Below, one piece after another: positions 61,509 to 64,000 of a stretch of DNA of 64,000 nt. Every line of letters starts with the position of its first letter. Position 1 is the first letter of the stretch. The stretch is from an uncultured Duncaniella sp. (lineage in GTDB: Bacteria > Bacteroidota > Bacteroidia > Bacteroidales > Muribaculaceae), in assembly GCA_910587165.1 (NCBI GenBank), contig CAJUKP010000004.1:114467-178466 (forward strand), given 5' to 3'. The position numbers were made by a program, and so were the translations under genes. The notes beneath the pieces were generated by a model that had not been told where the DNA came from, made no database searches, and saw only the letters and a list, made by a program, of their open reading frames with translations.

Positions 61509-62393
61509 TTATCGAAAAAGCTTTTTCTTTACTTGTTCTATCATCCCTCGTATGGTCTTAACTAATCCGACCATATGTATACTAAATATGAACGGATTAT
61601 TAATTTTACTCTCATACTTATGCAATATCAGTTCTTTATTTAACACCTGGCTCAAAGCCACCTTCGGAAAAGGTACTCCATGTTTTGATGTATCAAATTT
61701 TATAATATGGAAATTTTCTTCTTTGTCAATCTTTAACGTCTCAATGTAATCAAGCTGTATTTTATCAAGATTTGAATTTACTGGATAGAAGCAATATATT
61801 GGCACGTTGGAACTCATTATAAACGGATGTAGCTTCATATATCTTTCTCTTTCAGTATTTCGAACACGAAAATAGATCGGACATTTCTCTTCATTACTTT
61901 TAGTATCAAGTGATTTCATCTCTAATCTAGGACTAAATGCATAAACACATTTTGCGCCCAGCATTGAGCCATACAAGATAGCTGCATACCCACCAGCAGA
62001 ACTACCAATACATATTACTTTATAGCCATCTGTTTCTTTTCTTAGAAACTCAAATAATTTGTCAGGTGAGTTGATATTAGCATTAATTCCAGATAGATAC
62101 CATTGTTTATGAATATCTCTTAAAAATATATGTTTCTTTGCATCTTTAATCCTTAGTCCAAACCATTCAAACCGATTCTTCCTAAGTATCTCCCGATTGA
62201 ACGTTGATTCATCATTCGGGAAATAGATGCTGTGACCACTAAAATATAAAACACAAGTTGGAATTTCATTAGTACATCCACAATTCTCATCAGTTTCAAT
62301 TAGATAATTATCTAACTTATTGTAAGCAGATTTTACGATATCGGAATCTACTTGGAATACCGGACAATCGGAATTATAAATATTAATATCCAT
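61509..62393 (-). CDS. Alpha/beta-hydrolase-like protein in the capsule locus
   Basis: A 294-residue soluble protein encoded in strongly AT-rich DNA. VICIGSSAGGYAAILYGSMLGAKCVYAFSPR is a nucleophile-elbow motif (G-x-S-x-G-G), and later TSKHGVPFP could supply the catalytic His. Overall it fits a serine hydrolase fold of the kind found in some polysaccharide and accessory-secretion loci. It might remove or move an acyl group on the capsule. No close family is recognised. It overlaps the preceding glycosyltransferase gene by 11 bases. Confidence 0.65.
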   Translation of the reverse strand: MDINIYNSDCPVFQVDSDIVKSAYNKLDNYLIETDENCGCTNEIPTCVLYFSGHSIYFPNDESTFNREILRKNRFEWFGLRIKDAKKHIFLRDIHKQWYLSGINANINSPDKLFEFLRKETDGYKVICIGSSAGGYAAILYGSMLGAKCVYAFSPRLEMKSLDTKSNEEKCPIYFRVRNTERERYMKLHPFIMSSNVPIYCFYPVNSNLDKIQLDYIETLKIDKEENFHIIKFDTSKHGVPFPKVALSQVLNKELILHKYESKINNPFIFSIHMVGLVKTIRGMIEQVKKKLFR

Positions 62394-63417
62394 TTTTTCC
62401 TTTTATGAAACTATAATCAGGTACAAATCTGTCTTTGTTATAAGATATTTTCTCCTTAGATATCTTAGTTGCTTCTACGAATTCCACGATCTTCGTTCTA
62501 AGCATTTCATAATTACTCCAAAAAGAGCTGGCACCCACAACGTCTTCATACTCACGTAAGGCTGAAATATCAGATAATAAAACTCTTTTATCATTAGCGA
62601 TACATTCCATTAATATACCACTTGTCCGATATTTGAATCCTATAGAGTAGCTTAAAATTATCAAATCAGAATTAGCAAAAATACCTTTATATTCTTCATT
62701 AGACAATCTTCTTTTTATAAGTTTTATATTTGATTCATCCTCTACAAGCAATGAGCTCTTAAGCAACAAAAGAACATTGTGTTTCTTCAAATAGGAATTT
62801 AGTTCTTTATCATTAATTAGTTTATTATTCACTTCATCTCCATACATTTTTACCGATGGTGCAAATATAATAGATTTATAATTTCTATATGTTTCTGGCA
62901 AATTACAATCTAAAAACTCTTTTGTCAGACCATGTGATACCTTATACACATTATTAACACCAATACTCGACAAAAACAACACAGATGACTTATCCATTAC
63001 GATCTGTGTATTTCTTTTTGAAATTTGTTTATAAAAGAATCTTTTTATATAAGATCGTTCAACGCCTGCAAGATTGTTATGGTTTATTAAATATAATGGG
63101 GGCTTAATATTAGATAAATATAAGGCCGTTTCATCAAAACTAGAGAAAATAATTGTATCGTACTCATGATATTTTATCCATTTCTTTATTCTTATAAAGT
63201 TTTGTAAAATATTAATTCTATTTCTAATTCCATCTTTAAAAGAGTATGCCTTAAGAGTAAGCACAATTCTATCATCAGGTATATCTAACAATTTCGAATA
63301 ACCTTCTTTAAATATAAAATCAATTACATGACCATTTTTTTTTAGGCTCTCAATGTGTATCTTATTAAAATTAACGTGTCCTAATGGAGAAATAGGATCT
63401 ACATATAGAATTTTCAT
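62383..63417 (-). CDS. Putative glycosyltransferase (GT-B fold)
   Basis: A 344-residue protein opening with KILYVDPISPLGHVNFNKIHIESLKKNGHVIDFIF, the N-terminal Rossmann unit of GT-B glycosyltransferases. NSDLIILSYSIGFKYRTSGILMECIANDKRVLLSD gives the donor-site region, with a glutamate near the usual place. Very AT-rich with many Lys, Asn and Ile, like the polymerase upstream. ATG 63417 is chosen; upstream starts run into the polymerase gene. It begins seven bases after that gene's stop. Confidence 0.75.
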   Translation of the reverse strand: MKILYVDPISPLGHVNFNKIHIESLKKNGHVIDFIFKEGYSKLLDIPDDRIVLTLKAYSFKDGIRNRINILQNFIRIKKWIKYHEYDTIIFSSFDETALYLSNIKPPLYLINHNNLAGVERSYIKRFFYKQISKRNTQIVMDKSSVLFLSSIGVNNVYKVSHGLTKEFLDCNLPETYRNYKSIIFAPSVKMYGDEVNNKLINDKELNSYLKKHNVLLLLKSSLLVEDESNIKLIKRRLSNEEYKGIFANSDLIILSYSIGFKYRTSGILMECIANDKRVLLSDISALREYEDVVGASSFWSNYEMLRTKIVEFVEATKISKEKISYNKDRFVPDYSFIKGKNGY

Positions 63418-63424
63418 ATTATAT

Positions 63425-64000
63425 TTATTTTCTTTTCTGTGTTTGTTTAATATCAACATTTTTAGCAACAAGTTGCAATAGACAGTATGTTAATAAAAGG
63501 AATTCCTTGCTTACATAGAACATCAGAAACAACATGAGAAATGCAAGAAAAGCAATTGATGTCTTTCTGGAAAATAAATCCCATAACAATTTACAATACC
63601 ATACAAATAAAACTAACCCACCATTGGCAAGAACTTTATATGGCGCAATATGTAAATTAAAATAATTATCTCTTGCAGCATCTATCTCAGCATATCCAGC
63701 CCTCCCTGCAAATGGTTCGAGAAAACCAAAATAGTCTGGAATACCAGCCCCCATACCTTGACCAGTAAGTAACATACAAGGATTCTCAATATAATATTGC
63801 AACAATGTCATTCCCTCTGCAATAAGATTTCCCATACTACTATATTCTGCAGCTAAAGAGAATAATTGTGGATTCATGAAAACTTGAGTAACTTGCGTAA
63901 TTTTAAAAGCTAATATCTTATTATCTAATTGTGCTGCAATATAATCAAGATAATTGATTATTAGAGGGAAAAGGATAAAAAGCGTAAAGAGGCCTAAATA
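63425..64000 (-). CDS. O-antigen/capsule polymerase-like membrane protein (5' end beyond the window)
   Basis: The C-terminal 191 residues of an open frame that continues past base 64000. Hydrophobic segments (YLGLFTLFILFPLII at the edge, NGGLVLFVWYCKLLW, SIAFLAFLMLFLMFYV, FLLLTYCLL) surround a large loop with GQGMGAGIPDYFG, ARDNYFNLHIAPYKVLANGGL, the pattern of Wzy/O-antigen ligase proteins near the late periplasmic loop. The extremely AT-rich composition is typical of serotype-specific polymerases. The family call is by layout, not by a unique motif. Confidence 0.7.
   Translation of the reverse strand, partial: YLGLFTLFILFPLIINYLDYIAAQLDNKILAFKITQVTQVFMNPQLFSLAAEYSSMGNLIAEGMTLLQYYIENPCMLLTGQGMGAGIPDYFGFLEPFAGRAGYAEIDAARDNYFNLHIAPYKVLANGGLVLFVWYCKLLWDLFSRKTSIAFLAFLMLFLMFYVSKEFLLLTYCLLQLVAKNVDIKQTQKRK

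Overview
The window is a contiguous piece of a Bacteroidales chromosome, most likely from a Muribaculaceae-like gut bacterium. The case rests on many -7 boxes of the Bacteroidetes type TAnnTTTG with TTG/TTTG about 20 bp upstream, a FeoA-FeoB fusion, an RprX/RprY-like two-component pair, DUF5686 and DUF3575 proteins, a secreted protein with a type IX-like C-terminal tail, and pectin glycosidases typical of Bacteroidales. The genus is inference. No rRNA, tRNA, CRISPR array, intact IS element or prophage was seen.

Layout. 1-4987 (minus): a three-gene pectin unit, GH127 then a GH141-like beta-helix protein then GH78, in the family order I recall for the rhamnogalacturonan-II locus BT1003-BT1001. 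5212-8490 (plus): lipoprotein, thymidine kinase, DUF3108 protein and a metallophosphoesterase. 8627-14967: membrane acyltransferase, a Trp/Gly-rich secreted protein, a FadL-type porin and a PIF1-like helicase with a TPR tail. 15123-19163: small protein, SulP and DMT transporters, DUF3575 protein. 19380-29877: two-component system, lipoprotein, DKNYY protein, CYTH protein, DUF5686 protein, MFS exporter, pepT and miaA. 29980-42531: acyl-CoA ligase, Clc channel, sugar-phosphate transferase, tsaC/sua5, AI-2E transporter, ABC-F ATPase, uvrB and a YgiQ radical SAM enzyme. 42616-54940: barrel protein, two small species-specific proteins around a 711-bp noncoding block full of palindromes, feoAB, GH28, mtgA, a HAD hydrolase, a type IX-like secreted protein and a second GH127. 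55069-64000 (minus): the end of a capsule/O-antigen locus, running polymerase, glycosyltransferase, alpha/beta hydrolase, GT4, acetyltransferase, GT2, gmd, an unusual nucleotidyltransferase-GHMP kinase fusion, and fcl. The capsule part drops to strongly AT-rich sequence beyond 61.5 kb, while gmd-fusion-fcl is very GC-rich.

Two noncoding signals stand out. First, seven long inverted-repeat elements (112-205 bp) lie between genes at 8.4, 9.7, 15.0, 18.4, 26.2, 31.7 and 51.1 kb. They share a layout, but their stem sequence differs between copies while the two arms of a copy largely still pair. Two of them supply the C-terminal codons and stop of the neighbouring gene. Second, 44.26-44.72 kb carries a textbook promoter with no credible ORF behind it, two strong stem-loops, and an alternating P-Q-P / P'-Q'-P' palindrome array arranged as one large dyad with compensating base changes.
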